Source: JBFMFH01 sp964481395 (GTDB lineage Bacteria > Acidobacteriota > Vicinamibacteria > Vicinamibacterales > JAKQTR01). Taken from it: a stretch of 64,000 nt of DNA. Shown piece by piece: positions 44,058 to 53,786 of this stretch (positions within the stretch are counted from its first letter, which is position 1; the number at the start of each line of letters is the position of its first letter). The translations under genes were made by a program, and so were the position numbers. The stretch is from NCBI GenBank assembly GCA_964481395.1, contig CAYZYG010000010.1:1-64000 (forward strand). Direction: 5' to 3'. Below the pieces are notes generated by a model, which did not search any database, was not told the origin of the DNA, and saw nothing but the letters and a program-made list of their open reading frames with translations.

Positions 44058-45557
44058 ATGAAACCAGCCGCGATCGCACTCATCCCCGCCCTGGCCGCCG
44101 GTACGGCCTGTTCGGACACGAAGGCGCCCTCGTCGACGCGCCCCACCGTCACCGTGGTCCAGTCGTCCGTGGCCTTGGGCGATCCGCACATCGTCAGCGA
44201 CTCGACGGCCCGCCGGAACATCCTGTTCTCGATCTACGAATCGCTCGTCGCGGTCGACAGTGAGGGATCGTTTCAGCCATCGCTGGCCGAGCGCTGGACC
44301 ACCTCCGGCGACGCCCGCACCTGGACCTTCACGCTCCGGAGGAGCGTGGCCTTTCATGACGGCGCGCCCCTTCGGGCCCGTGACGTCGTCGCCAGCATCA
44401 GGCGGGCCCTCGATCCGGCGATCGGCGGCGCCTTCGGGACGCAGGGAGTCCTCGCCAGCTATCTGGGCTCCGCCGAGGTCCGCGCGCTCGATGACGCGAC
44501 GGTCAGGATTGTGACGCCGGAGCCGATGGCCGATCTGCTCGACCTCGTGTCGGCCATCGTCATCGGCCCGGAGACCGCGCTGGGAAAGCTCCCCGGCGCC
44601 TACGTCGGGACGGGCCCGTACCGGCCCACCGAACAGACTGAGGCGCGGATGGTACTCGACGCTCACGAGAAGTACTGGGGGCCGGCGCCTTCGTACGGCC
44701 AGGTCCGATTCGTCGCGGAGCCAGATGCGGCGAAGCGCGCAGACGCGCTGCTGGGTGGCAGCGCGGATCTCGCCGTCGATGTCGGCATCGACGGCAAGTC
44801 ACGCCTCGCGTCCGGGTCCGGCGTGTCGGTGCGTGAACTCGAGAGCGGCCTCTGCATCATCTTCATGCTGAACGCGCAGCAGGGGCCGTGCCGGGACCGC
44901 CGCGTCCGCCAGGCGCTGAACTACGCGCTCGATGTGGATGCGATCATCGCGCGCGTCATGAACGGGGCGGCCACGAGGCTCAACGGCTACCTGACGGCGC
45001 ACCATTTCGGCTACAATCCGGAGACGCCCGCGTACCCCCACGATCCCGCCATGGCGAAACGACTCCTCGCCGAGGCCGGATACCCCAACGGGCTCACCCT
45101 CACCTTCGACATCCCGACGTCCATGCCCGACGAGGCCCAGGAACTGGCAGCCATCATGGCCGAACAGTACCGGGAGGTGGGCGTCACGCTGAAGATCGTC
45201 GAACACGCCGACCGGGCGGCGTACTCGGAGATGGTCCGCGAGAAGAAGATCCAGGACGGCTGCTGTTTCGACTCGAGCCCGCGCAGCACGTTCCGTGTCC
45301 TGCGCGAGAAGCTGCACTCGGGTCTGCGTGGCCCGTGGTGGGAGGGCTATGCGAACCCGCAGGTGGACGCGCTCATCGCCAAGGCCCAAACGACCGTACT
45401 GAACGATGAACGGCAGCGAATCTACCGCGAGATCTACACGATCGTGCGCGACGACGCCCCGTGGGTGTTCCTGTATCGGCCGACCAACTACTGGGGCGTA
45501 CGGGACACGCTCGCGGGCTGGACTCCTCGCGCGGACGGGCTCGTCCTGCTTCGGTGA
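44058..45557 (+). CDS. Solo oligopeptide/nickel-type ABC substrate-binding lipoprotein (SBP family 5)
   Basis: 499 residues. The signal ends in a lipobox-like LAAGTAC (Cys about 18). The family-5 fold is clear: QPSLAERWTTSGDARTWTFTLRRSVAFHDGAPLRARDVVASI, YVGTGPYRP, RRVRQALNYALDVDAII and PWVFLYRP near the end. Family members bind peptides, nickel chelates or sugars; no permease or ATPase gene is adjacent, so the partner must be elsewhere or the protein acts as a sensor. A Cys-Cys pair (DGCCFDSS) near residue 405 is unusual. AAAGGAC precedes ATG 44058. Divergent from the BNR gene. Confidence 0.88.
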   Translation: MKPAAIALIPALAAGTACSDTKAPSSTRPTVTVVQSSVALGDPHIVSDSTARRNILFSIYESLVAVDSEGSFQPSLAERWTTSGDARTWTFTLRRSVAFHDGAPLRARDVVASIRRALDPAIGGAFGTQGVLASYLGSAEVRALDDATVRIVTPEPMADLLDLVSAIVIGPETALGKLPGAYVGTGPYRPTEQTEARMVLDAHEKYWGPAPSYGQVRFVAEPDAAKRADALLGGSADLAVDVGIDGKSRLASGSGVSVRELESGLCIIFMLNAQQGPCRDRRVRQALNYALDVDAIIARVMNGAATRLNGYLTAHHFGYNPETPAYPHDPAMAKRLLAEAGYPNGLTLTFDIPTSMPDEAQELAAIMAEQYREVGVTLKIVEHADRAAYSEMVREKKIQDGCCFDSSPRSTFRVLREKLHSGLRGPWWEGYANPQVDALIAKAQTTVLNDERQRIYREIYTIVRDDAPWVFLYRPTNYWGVRDTLAGWTPRADGLVLLR

Positions 45558-45665
45558 CCGAACGGGGCTTTCGACGTCGGCCCCACGCGTCTCGCCGCGC
45601 GCGTGCGCTCCGGTGAAGTCGCGTATACTGGCGCCGCACACAACGTCGCTTCCTGGAGGAAAGCC

Positions 45666-48020
45666 ATGCGCGTCGCTCGTCTCACGCTCATCGCCGCCCT
45701 GTGCGCGCTCGTCCTTGGATTGGTCGCCCCGGGGCTGACCGCCCAGACGCCGTCTGCGATCCCGCGGATGCCATGGCCGGCCGCCGGCGGACCGCCTCCC
45801 GCCTACCAGCGGTTCCTCAGCCCCGCGTCGCCGCTCGAGATCGTCGCGGCGAAGAAGGCCGACCGCGTGGCGTGGGCGGCATTCGAGGAAGGCAAACGCA
45901 ACGCCTACACGGCCGCGGCGCCGGCGTTCACGCCCGTGCGTCTGACGAACTTCCTGGACGACAACGGCATCGACCTGTCGGACGTACAGATCTCGGACGA
46001 CGGGGCGGTCGTGACGTTCGTGCGCGGCACCGCGCCAAACCGGCAGGGATGGGTGGCGAATGCGTCGGCCGATCCGGACGGCCCGGAGCGGGCCGTCTGG
46101 GCGGCGCGCACGGCGGGCGGCGCGGCGTTCCGCGTGGCCGAGGTGCCAGCGGGCGGGTACGCACTTGCGCCGGACGGCAGTTCGATCCTCTTCGTGCACG
46201 AGGGCCAGATCCACCGGGCGCGCGTGAGATCCGTCAGGCCCGCGAGCGCGCGTGACCGCGGCGAGGAGCCGTTCATCACCGCGTGGGGCGTGCAGAGCGC
46301 GCCGACGTGGTCGCCCGACGGCAGGAAGATCGCGTTCGTCAGCACGCGCACCGATCACAGCTTCATCGTCGTGTACGACATGGCCAGCCGGACGATCAGC
46401 TACATGGACCCCGGCGTGGACTTCGATTCGAACCCCATGTGGACGGCCGACGGCAAGGGCATCGTCTTCGTGCGCCGGCCCGGCTACTCGTTCATCCAGG
46501 CGGAGCAGGCCGCGAGGAACGCGGCGGCGCAGAGCGCAGCGACTGGCCGCGGGGGGCGTGGCGCGGGGGGCGCGACGGGCGCGCAGCCGCAATCGCCGAC
46601 GGCAGGCGCCATGAAGATCCCAGGGCTGCTGCGGGCGACCTTCAAAGGCGGCTACACGTACTCGTTGTGGAAGGCCGACGTCGCGACAGGCGAGGCGACG
46701 GAAGTCTGGCACAACCAGCCCGCCGACACGCAGTTCACGGCGTTCTCCAACATGCTGCTCGCTGGCGACCACCTCGTCTTCCGGGTCAACGTCGGCGGCG
46801 GACGCGGCGGCGGTCGCGGCCAGGCGCCGCCCGAGGTGCCAGCAGCCCCGGTGGACGAGTGGGATCGGTACTACTCGCTGAGCCTCGCGTCACCCGGCAG
46901 CCGGCCCGTGCTCCTCACGACGACGGACGGTCTCATCGAGGACCAGACGTCCATCGCCCTTTCGCGGGACGGGAAGACGTTCTACTACTGCACGAACGCG
47001 CAGGACATCGAGCGGAGGCACATCTGGGCCGTTCCGGTGGCGGGTGGGACGCCGGTGCAGGTCACGACCGGCGCGGGCATCGAGACGTATCCCGCGCCGC
47101 TCGCGTCGGGCAAGTACCTGGCGACGCTCAGCGCGGACTGGAAGATGCCGCAGTCGGTGGGCATCTGGACGGTCGGCGGTGCGGTCACGCCGGCGACGGC
47201 GCCGCAGAAGGTCGTGTTCCCGACGACGGCATCCCTCAAGAACTTCCCCGCCGACCTGCACGTCGAACCACAACTCGTGATGACGAAGGCCCCCGACGGC
47301 CTCGATATCCACAACCAGCTCTTCCTGCCGAAGGACCTGAAGCCCGGCGAGCGGCGGGCGGCCCTGATCTTCGTGCACGGCGGACCGTCGCGCCAGATGC
47401 TGCTCGGCTATCACTACATGCAGTTCTACCACTGGGCGTACGCCATCAATCAGTGGCTCGCGGACCAGGGCTACATCGTGCTGTCCGTCAACTACCGGCT
47501 GGGCATCGGGTACGGGCGGTCGTTCCAGCGGGCGGCCAACGCCGGAGCGGCGGGCAACTCCGAGTACCAGGACGTGCTCGCCGGCGGGAAGTACCTGCAG
47601 TCGAGGCCGGACGTGGATCCGGAGCGCGTGGGAATCTGGGGCCTCTCCTACGGCGGCCTGCTCACCGCGCAGGCGCTCGCCCGCAACTCGGACGTCTTCA
47701 AGGCCGGCGTCGATCTCGCCGGAGTACACCTGCGCGGCAGTGCGTACGACCCCGATGCGTTGGCGTTCAAGTCGTCGGCCATCGGCGCGATTGAGGGCTG
47801 GAATTCACCTGTCCTGCTCGTGCACGGAGACGATGACCGCAACGTGGCTTTCGAGCAGACCACGGGCCTTGTCCAGTTGCTGCGCCAGCGCGACGTGTAC
47901 TACGAACTCATCGTGTTCCCGGACGACACGCACGAGTCTATGCTGCACGGCCGGTGGATGTACACGCTCGAGCGGATGGAGGCGTTCCTGAAGAAATTCC
48001 TGAAGCCGGAAGCGCGGTAG
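45666..48020 (+). CDS. S9-family prolyl-oligopeptidase-like serine peptidase, secreted
   Basis: 784 residues. Signal peptide 1-27, then a propeller-like N-terminal part (about 60-530; WSPDGRKIAFVSTRTDHSF, WTADGKGIVFVRR) and an alpha/beta-hydrolase domain at the C-terminus. Catalytic Ser 661 is in GLSYGG, the acid lies in VHGDDDRNV, and His 756 in DDTHESM. VHGGPSRQM forms the oxyanion region. It cleaves peptides, in many relatives after Pro or Ala, outside the cytoplasm. Gly/Arg-rich low-complexity insertions (about residues 295-315 and 375-390) are typical for this group. CTGGAGGAAA precedes ATG 45666 and a TATACT -10 is at about 45624. It stands alone. Confidence 0.93.
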   Translation: MRVARLTLIAALCALVLGLVAPGLTAQTPSAIPRMPWPAAGGPPPAYQRFLSPASPLEIVAAKKADRVAWAAFEEGKRNAYTAAAPAFTPVRLTNFLDDNGIDLSDVQISDDGAVVTFVRGTAPNRQGWVANASADPDGPERAVWAARTAGGAAFRVAEVPAGGYALAPDGSSILFVHEGQIHRARVRSVRPASARDRGEEPFITAWGVQSAPTWSPDGRKIAFVSTRTDHSFIVVYDMASRTISYMDPGVDFDSNPMWTADGKGIVFVRRPGYSFIQAEQAARNAAAQSAATGRGGRGAGGATGAQPQSPTAGAMKIPGLLRATFKGGYTYSLWKADVATGEATEVWHNQPADTQFTAFSNMLLAGDHLVFRVNVGGGRGGGRGQAPPEVPAAPVDEWDRYYSLSLASPGSRPVLLTTTDGLIEDQTSIALSRDGKTFYYCTNAQDIERRHIWAVPVAGGTPVQVTTGAGIETYPAPLASGKYLATLSADWKMPQSVGIWTVGGAVTPATAPQKVVFPTTASLKNFPADLHVEPQLVMTKAPDGLDIHNQLFLPKDLKPGERRAALIFVHGGPSRQMLLGYHYMQFYHWAYAINQWLADQGYIVLSVNYRLGIGYGRSFQRAANAGAAGNSEYQDVLAGGKYLQSRPDVDPERVGIWGLSYGGLLTAQALARNSDVFKAGVDLAGVHLRGSAYDPDALAFKSSAIGAIEGWNSPVLLVHGDDDRNVAFEQTTGLVQLLRQRDVYYELIVFPDDTHESMLHGRWMYTLERMEAFLKKFLKPEAR

Positions 48021-48099
48021 GCGGGCGGGGCGGCCGCGCTTTACCGCCTCGCCGCGCTCGGCCCGCCTTCGCCCTGCCGGGCGGGCGTTACAAGCGAAC

Positions 48100-48200
48100 G
48101 CGCCCGGCCATTCTCGGGCACGGCCCGGCCGGCTCGCCGAGCCGGCCGGGCACCAGACCCGTGAGCATCAGATGTCCGGCTACCCCGGCCGCAGGGCGCG
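48100..48200. repeat. Diverged copy of the palindromic composite (no gene in 48021-48300)
   Basis: CCCGGCCGGCTCG (48124-48136) and CCGAGCCGGCCGGG (48137-48150) form a near-perfect 27-base palindrome, related to the one at 1347-1369. ACCCCGGCCGCAGGGCGCGG (dispersed block) follows near 48183. A TATGAT-like -10 for the cytochrome gene lies about 48217. Confidence 0.7.
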
Positions 48201-48300
48201 GCGCACCTGGCCTGCGGTATGATGCTGCGTCAGTCGCCCCCAGGCGCTGCCGCGCGGTCTGTGGCAGCCAAGCCCCCCCTGGTCCCCGTGGGCGGAAGCC

Positions 48301-50310
48301 ATGCATTCCACATCGGCGTCAGCGAGATCCGCGTTCATTCCTGCGGTGACCCTGCTGCTGGCCGTGTCCGTGTTCGCCTGGCCTATGGGCGCACGTGCGG
48401 CCAATGCCCAGTCGGCGCCGCCGGCCGTCGAGAACGCCGACTGCCTGGCCTGTCACGGCGATCCGGCGTTCGAGACCACGGGTCCGGACGGGCAGCCGCG
48501 TTCCCTCCATGTCGGCGAAGAGCAGTTCACGGCGTCGATTCACGGCCGCAACCGGTGCACGAGTTGTCACATCGACATCGTGGAGATTCCCCATCCCGAC
48601 GGCTTCCATCCGAAGCCCGTCTCGTGCGCCCAGTGCCACCGCGTGGAAACGGGCATCTACCTCGTCAGCGACCACGGGCTGGCGGTACACGCGGGTGTCG
48701 CGGAGGCGGCCTCCTGCAAGGATTGCCACGGCGCCACACACTCGCTGCTCGACTCGCGAGATCCCGCGTCCCCGGTGCACCGGACGAACATCACGAAGAC
48801 CTGCGCCAGGTGCCACGCAAACACCGAGGAGATGCGCAAGTTCCATCTGCGCCAGGACAATCCGGTCGGCACCTACGAGCACAGCGTCCACGGGGTCGCG
48901 CTGCTCGAGAAGAACGCCCTGAACGCCGCGGTGTGCACCGACTGCCACGGTTCGCACGATCTGCACAAGTCGACGAATACGACATCGAAGCTCTACTGGC
49001 AGAACGTGCCGCAGACCTGCGGCCGCTGCCATGAAAACGTCGAGCGGACCTACATCCACAGCGTGCATGGAAAGGCTCTCTCGGAGGGCGTGCGGGACAC
49101 GCCTGTGTGCACCGACTGCCACGGCGAACACGGCATCATGGCGGTCGCGTCGCCCGAATCACGGGTCTCGTTCGCCAACGTGCCTGAAACCTGCGCCCAA
49201 TGCCACGCCGCCCGTCGAATCGTCACACAGTATCAATTGCCTCCGGACGTGATGAGCACGTACGTCCAGAGCTTCCACGGGCTCGCACTGAAGGGCGGCA
49301 ACGCCACGGTGGCCAATTGTGCCTCGTGCCACGGCGTACACGACATCCTGCCGTCGAGCGACCCGATGTCGTCGGTGAACCCGAAGGACCTGCCGCAGAC
49401 GTGCGGGCGGTGCCACCCCGGCATCGGCACCCGTCTGGCCGCGGACTTCTTCAAGATCCATGCGCCACCTGGTCGGCACGAGGAGAAGCCCTGGATCGTC
49501 AACACGGTCACCCTGATCTACATCGTCGTGATCGTCCTGACCATCGGCGGCATGGCCATGTTCGTCGCACTCGACTACGGCCGGAAGGCACGGGATCACG
49601 TCCGCGCGGTCGAGGCCTGCCCGACGGCCGAGGAACGCCTGACGCCGTCGATGGTCCGGCAGCACCTGGTGCTCACCGTCCTCTTCGTCGCGCTGGTGTA
49701 CACCGGTTTCGTGCACCGGTTCCCTGACGCGTTCTTCAGCTGGCCGTTCAAGGTGATTCCCGACGGCAACGTCATGCGCGGGGCCCTGCACCGTATCTTC
49801 GGCTGGGCGTTCGTGGTCTTCTTTACCGTCCATCTCTGGGGGCTCGTGGGCACGGCGCGGGGACGGGCGCACGCGCGCGCGCTATGGATGCGCTGGCAGG
49901 ACGTGAAGGACACGCTCGCCCAACTCCGCTACAACCTCGGGTTGAAGACGGCCACGCCGCCGCCGCACCGGCGCTGGAACTATGCCGAGAAAGCCGAGTA
50001 CTGGGCGCTCGTCTGGGGTTCGGTGGTCATGGTCATCACCGGCATCGCTTTGGTCTTCACCGAGGCCATGCTGCGACTCTGGCCGAAGGTATGGCACGAC
50101 CTGGCGCAGGTAATCCACTTCTACGAGGCCGTGCTGGCGACGCTGGCCATCCTGGTCTGGCACGCGTACTGGGTGATCTTCGATCCGAAGGAGTACCCGA
50201 TGAACCCGGCCTGGCTCATCGGGACGCGAATGCCGCACGCGGCTCACTCGCCGGAGACGTCTGATCCGCCGGACGCGACCGAACGGCCGGCGGTCGGTAC
50301 GGACCGGTGA
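48301..50310 (+). CDS. Undecaheme cytochrome c fused to a membrane cytochrome b
   Basis: 669 residues in two parts. After a signal peptide (about 1-33), residues 40-385 hold eleven CxxCH heme c sites (CLACH, CTSCH, CAQCH, CKDCH, CARCH, CTDCH, CGRCH, CTDCH, CAQCH, CASCH, CGRCH) in the periplasm. Residues about 395-650 form a cytochrome b561/FdhI-like unit with about five helices and candidate heme b histidines in MVRQHLVLTV, ALHRIFGWAF, FTVHLWG and VIHFYEAVLATLAILVWHAYW. It should move electrons between the quinone pool and a periplasmic acceptor or donor. No oxidase or reductase gene is adjacent. The ribosome site is weak (GCGGAAG). Confidence 0.93.
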   Translation: MHSTSASARSAFIPAVTLLLAVSVFAWPMGARAANAQSAPPAVENADCLACHGDPAFETTGPDGQPRSLHVGEEQFTASIHGRNRCTSCHIDIVEIPHPDGFHPKPVSCAQCHRVETGIYLVSDHGLAVHAGVAEAASCKDCHGATHSLLDSRDPASPVHRTNITKTCARCHANTEEMRKFHLRQDNPVGTYEHSVHGVALLEKNALNAAVCTDCHGSHDLHKSTNTTSKLYWQNVPQTCGRCHENVERTYIHSVHGKALSEGVRDTPVCTDCHGEHGIMAVASPESRVSFANVPETCAQCHAARRIVTQYQLPPDVMSTYVQSFHGLALKGGNATVANCASCHGVHDILPSSDPMSSVNPKDLPQTCGRCHPGIGTRLAADFFKIHAPPGRHEEKPWIVNTVTLIYIVVIVLTIGGMAMFVALDYGRKARDHVRAVEACPTAEERLTPSMVRQHLVLTVLFVALVYTGFVHRFPDAFFSWPFKVIPDGNVMRGALHRIFGWAFVVFFTVHLWGLVGTARGRAHARALWMRWQDVKDTLAQLRYNLGLKTATPPPHRRWNYAEKAEYWALVWGSVVMVITGIALVFTEAMLRLWPKVWHDLAQVIHFYEAVLATLAILVWHAYWVIFDPKEYPMNPAWLIGTRMPHAAHSPETSDPPDATERPAVGTDR

Positions 50311-50347
50311 CGCGGGAACCTCGCCGCTCCTGCACGGATCCCGTGCC

Positions 50348-50845
50348 TCAGGCCGGCTGCCGTCCCTGACCGATCAGCAGGTGCACGAACCGGTCGAGCC
50401 CGGCGAAGCGGCCGCTGCCCGTCGTCAGGACGACGAGGAGCCCGCCGAGCTCCACGAGGTTCTTGTTCACGATCAGGTAGCTGCCCTCGGTGGGAATCGA
50501 ATAGAAGTACCCGATGAAGGGCGGGTTGCACAGGTAGAAGAGGAGGATGAACGCGATCCCGCCCAGACTGGCCAGGCGCGTGAACAGGCCCATGATCAGG
50601 AGAAGCCCCACCGCCGTGAGCCCCCACATGGTGAGGAGGTCGGCGTTGGCGAGCAGATTGGGATCGGCGGCCAGCCCCTTGAACAGATCGGCGAAGGGCC
50701 CGCGTGCCTGTTTGAGATAGCCTGCGGCCGACCACGATGGAGCGGTGAGCTTCGCCACGCCCTCGTAGAGGAAGTGCCAACCGATCGCGACCCTCATGAC
50801 GGTCAACGCGACCATCGCCCCGCGCGAGAGCCTGCCCTCGTCCAT
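50348..50845 (-). CDS. DoxX-family membrane protein
   Basis: 165 residues with four membrane helices (about 10-30, 70-90, 92-115, 128-145). The N-terminal VMRVAIGWHFLYEGVAKL is the DoxX signature. Family members include the small subunit of thiosulfate:quinone oxidoreductase and proteins of redox balance. It starts 11 bases after the Gfo/Idh gene stop, so both form an operon. ATG 50845 lies in CGACATGGACGAGG. A link to the quinone-reactive cytochrome on the opposite strand is possible but not shown. Confidence 0.85.
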   Translation of the reverse strand: MDEGRLSRGAMVALTVMRVAIGWHFLYEGVAKLTAPSWSAAGYLKQARGPFADLFKGLAADPNLLANADLLTMWGLTAVGLLLIMGLFTRLASLGGIAFILLFYLCNPPFIGYFYSIPTEGSYLIVNKNLVELGGLLVVLTTGSGRFAGLDRFVHLLIGQGRQPA

Positions 50846-50856
50846 GTCGATGCCCC

Positions 50857-52284
50857 CTACGCTCGAAAATCCTCTGGCGTGAACGCCAACGGGGACTTGG
50901 CCTCGATCGCCTCGTTGACCTTGAGCACGCTGACGGCGCTCTCGTAGCCGATTTCCGCCGGGCAGTTGAGCGTCGCCTTGCCGCGGACGGCGTCGAAGAA
51001 GTTCTGCAGGTGCGGCTGGTGGTACGGATCGCTCAGGACCACCGGCACCCGGTGCTCGTCCGGGGATACCGACTCCCGCACGTCCAGGATGGCGCCCCCC
51101 GACGGGGCCGTGTCCTGGATCTTCGGCGCGCTCAGATAGCCCTTCTGCACCCACTCGTCCCAGGCAGGCGCGTTCGGGTCTCGGTAGACCTTCGCGGCGT
51201 GGACTTCCGACTCCGAGATGAGCAGCGTCCCCTGGTCGCCCATGAAGTTCTCGAAGTAGCCCAGGCTGCCGTTGGTCGTCTGGGTCTGGTAGTAGGCCTT
51301 CACCGGGCCGGCCGGCGTGTCGTAGTCGTAGATCACCATCACCGTGTCGTACCACTCGTGCGTCGCCGGGTCGTGGTAGAGCAGGCCGCCGCTCGCCATG
51401 ACCGACGACGGGTTGGCGCCGAGGAACCAGGCGTAGATGTCGATCTGGTGCGACCCGAGATCGACGATGGGCCCGCCGCCCAGTCCCTTGTACCAGCGCC
51501 AGTTCCTGAACTGGTGCATGTCCTTGAACCCGTACTGCTTCAGCCGGGCATCCGGAATCCGGTACCGCTCGGGAGCGCCGAGGTCCGGCGCGACCGCGCG
51601 GTTCCACTGTCCGTTGATGGTCACCACCCGACCCAGCAGTTTCGCTTCACCGAGCAGTTTCTGGTAGCAGTGCAGGTACCGCGGATTCGAGCGGCGCTGG
51701 TGACCTATCTGCAGGAGCTTGCCGGTGTCGCGCGCCGCCGCAACCATCGCCTGCGCGCCCTCGAGCGTGTTCGACATCTCCTTCTCGCAGTACACGTGTT
51801 TGCCGGCCTTGAGGCAGTCCACCGTGTGCTGCTCGTGCCAGAAGTCAGGCGTGGCGATGACGACCGCATCCAGCTCGCTCTCCTTGTCGAGCATCTCGCG
51901 GTAGTCTTCGTAGGCGTTGGCGTCCTGATTGAACCGCTTCAGCTGGTTGACGACGCGGCGCTGGTTGTATTCGGTCCAGATGTCACAGACGGCCCGGATG
52001 CGCAGGCCGGGGATGCGGAGCATCGAATCCGTCAGCACCTGACCCTGGGCGCCCGCACCGAGGAGGCCGACGTTGATCTCCTGCACGTCGCCCTGAGCTG
52101 CCGCAGCCACCACCGTCTGGCTCTGCGCCGCCCGTTCGTACTGACGCTGTTTCTGCCAGGCGTAACCGAAGAGACCGAGCGCCGGCACCGTCGACAGCCC
52201 CATCAGGACGTCGCGCCGGCCGATCTTCCCCCGCCCCTTGCTCCCGGGCTGCAGCGGCTTGCCGCGTTCTCCGTCACCCGCCAT
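50857..52284 (-). CDS. Gfo/Idh/MocA-family oxidoreductase with a Tat-like leader
   Basis: 475 residues. The leader has a twin arginine followed by a hydrophobic stretch (GRRDVLMGLSTVPALGLFGYA), so it is probably exported folded by the Tat system with bound NAD(P). NVGLLGAGAQGQVL is the Rossmann loop; VIATPDFWHEQHTVDCLKAGKHVYCEKEMS holds the catalytic-region Lys motif (EKxxS form of EKP). GGGPIVDLGSHQIDIYAWFLG is the family substrate-side block. It acts on a sugar or polyol derivative of unknown identity. GGAGACGAGCG precedes ATG 52284; an ATG five codons upstream is less likely. Operon with doxX. Confidence 0.9.
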   Translation of the reverse strand: MAGDGERGKPLQPGSKGRGKIGRRDVLMGLSTVPALGLFGYAWQKQRQYERAAQSQTVVAAAAQGDVQEINVGLLGAGAQGQVLTDSMLRIPGLRIRAVCDIWTEYNQRRVVNQLKRFNQDANAYEDYREMLDKESELDAVVIATPDFWHEQHTVDCLKAGKHVYCEKEMSNTLEGAQAMVAAARDTGKLLQIGHQRRSNPRYLHCYQKLLGEAKLLGRVVTINGQWNRAVAPDLGAPERYRIPDARLKQYGFKDMHQFRNWRWYKGLGGGPIVDLGSHQIDIYAWFLGANPSSVMASGGLLYHDPATHEWYDTVMVIYDYDTPAGPVKAYYQTQTTNGSLGYFENFMGDQGTLLISESEVHAAKVYRDPNAPAWDEWVQKGYLSAPKIQDTAPSGGAILDVRESVSPDEHRVPVVLSDPYHQPHLQNFFDAVRGKATLNCPAEIGYESAVSVLKVNEAIEAKSPLAFTPEDFRA

Positions 52285-52321
52285 CGCTCGTCTCCTCACG
52301 CGTCATCGGTGATCCCAGAAT

Positions 52322-52434
52322 CGTCATTCCGGGGCCGCGCCCTTCGGCGCAGCTCAGGGCTGCCCCGGGCGAAGCCGAGGGGCGTAGCGGAACCCGGAAT
52401 CCAGCTCTGGATTCCCGCTTCCGCGGGAATGACG
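52322..52434. repeat. REP-like palindrome, long intergenic copy
   Basis: Starts CGTCATTCCGGGGCCGCG and ends CGCTTCCGCGGGAATGACG, with CCCGGAATCCAGCTCTGG inside; an extra GC-rich dyad (GCAGCTCAGGGCTGCC) makes it longer than the 37.5 kb copy. The remainder of 52285-52599 contains the dispersed CCGGCCGCGGGTCGCGG block and no gene. Confidence 0.8.
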
Positions 52435-52599
52435 TCACAGGATCACAGCCCTGCCTGCCCGGCCGCGGGTCGCGGCCCAACGCATCGGTGATGCTCGGGC
52501 CGAATGCCCCGTGGCGGGCCCTGCCGCGGCCGCCCCGTGCCCATCTGCCGGGCGGAACCGAATCCTGACTCCCGGGTCCCGGGTCCCGACGACGATCGC

Positions 52600-53679
52600 T
52601 CACGGCGACGTCGAAGTATATCCCGGCCGGGACCCTCCGAAGTGCTGGAGGCTGGGCTCCGCCCGCGGGTCGCCGGACGGCTCGACCAGCACCCAGGCCT
52701 CCAGCCCGGGGCTGGCTCGGCACAGGGCATCGATGTGGTCCGTTTGCATGATCATGAACGCCGTCGCCAAGGCATCGGCCACGGCCGCCGCGCGTGGCTG
52801 AAAGACACCAGGACCGCCGGCAGTCGGCTTCTCCGGAATGGGAACCAGGACCCACGCGGCACGGCGCATCTCGCTGGGCTTTCCGCTTCGGGGATCCACG
52901 ATGTGGGCGCCCTTGACCAGGCCCGATGCCCCGAGCGCGCACTGCCGCGACGTCACACGGCTCAGCACCCGTGAGGGCGTCGCGGGATCGCTCAGCGTGA
53001 GCGGCCAGCCGTCCGACGGCACGAACGGCTCGAGGGTCAGGACGGAGCTGAAGCCGCCGTGAACGAGGGCACGGACGAGCCCCCACTCCTCGAGCACATC
53101 TGCCATCAGGTCGATGGCGTAACCTTTGCCGATGCCACCGAGGTCGATCCGCACGCCGTCGGCCTGGGCTCGCACGACGGGGCGATCGGGATCGAGTTCG
53201 AGCGACAGCAGGCCCGTCCCGAGTGATACGTCGAACGCGCCGGCCGTGAGGTCGTAGGCGTGGCGCGCGATCGTGAGGCACTCGAACGTCGGTGCGCTCA
53301 GGACCATCTCGTGGCCCGCTGTCAGGCCGTTGATTCTCGAGACGTCGCTGTTGGGCAGGAACCGGCTGAGATCCTGTTCGAGCCGGTCGATCACGTCGAA
53401 CGCCGCGTGCGCGGCCTGGGACGCGTAGCGCTGGTCGGGATGATCGGCGTACACCTCGAACACGGTGGCCATGGCCTCGTGCGAGAAGCGTCGAAGCCCG
53501 GGATGAGCCGCCGTGTCCTCGAAGCCCGGCCGGAAGGACGCGTCACCCCCGTCGCTTCGATCCGACCCGGACACGGCTCCGCGTTCTTCGTTGCCCATCA
53601 CCGGCGCGCGCTCCCTCGTCTGCCCGGCACCGCGTGTGGCCAGTCCGGCGCCGTCCAGCTTCATGGTACACGCGGGCAC
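52600..53679 (-). CDS. apbE: FAD:protein FMN transferase
   Basis: Up to 359 residues; attaches FMN covalently to a Thr or Ser of flavoproteins such as Nqr/Rnf subunits, using FAD, at the periplasmic side. Family blocks: SHEAMATVFEVYADH, RFLPNSDVSRINGL, DLGGIGKGYAIDLMADVL, VHGGFSSVL, and the metal-site region GAHIVDPRSGKP. ADALATAFMIM follows. The N-terminus is uncertain: the frame opens at GTG 53679, and ATGs occur at 53664 and 53598. No clear signal peptide is visible in any version, though many ApbE proteins are exported. Candidate flavinylated partners are not in the window. Confidence 0.9.
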   Translation of the reverse strand: MPACTMKLDGAGLATRGAGQTRERAPVMGNEERGAVSGSDRSDGGDASFRPGFEDTAAHPGLRRFSHEAMATVFEVYADHPDQRYASQAAHAAFDVIDRLEQDLSRFLPNSDVSRINGLTAGHEMVLSAPTFECLTIARHAYDLTAGAFDVSLGTGLLSLELDPDRPVVRAQADGVRIDLGGIGKGYAIDLMADVLEEWGLVRALVHGGFSSVLTLEPFVPSDGWPLTLSDPATPSRVLSRVTSRQCALGASGLVKGAHIVDPRSGKPSEMRRAAWVLVPIPEKPTAGGPGVFQPRAAAVADALATAFMIMQTDHIDALCRASPGLEAWVLVEPSGDPRAEPSLQHFGGSRPGYTSTSP

Positions 53680-53786
53680 GCGAGGGCGCGTGCAGAGCCT
53701 TCACGAGGCTGGATTCTGGAACAACGGGAGTTCGCTGGGCCGGACCTGTCGGGGAGCCGGCGCCAACGGTACGGCACGGACCGCCG

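Noticed and set aside
40477..44061. Long antisense frame opposite the BNR protein.
   Set aside because: Arises from Asp-box codon periodicity; no recognisable domain.
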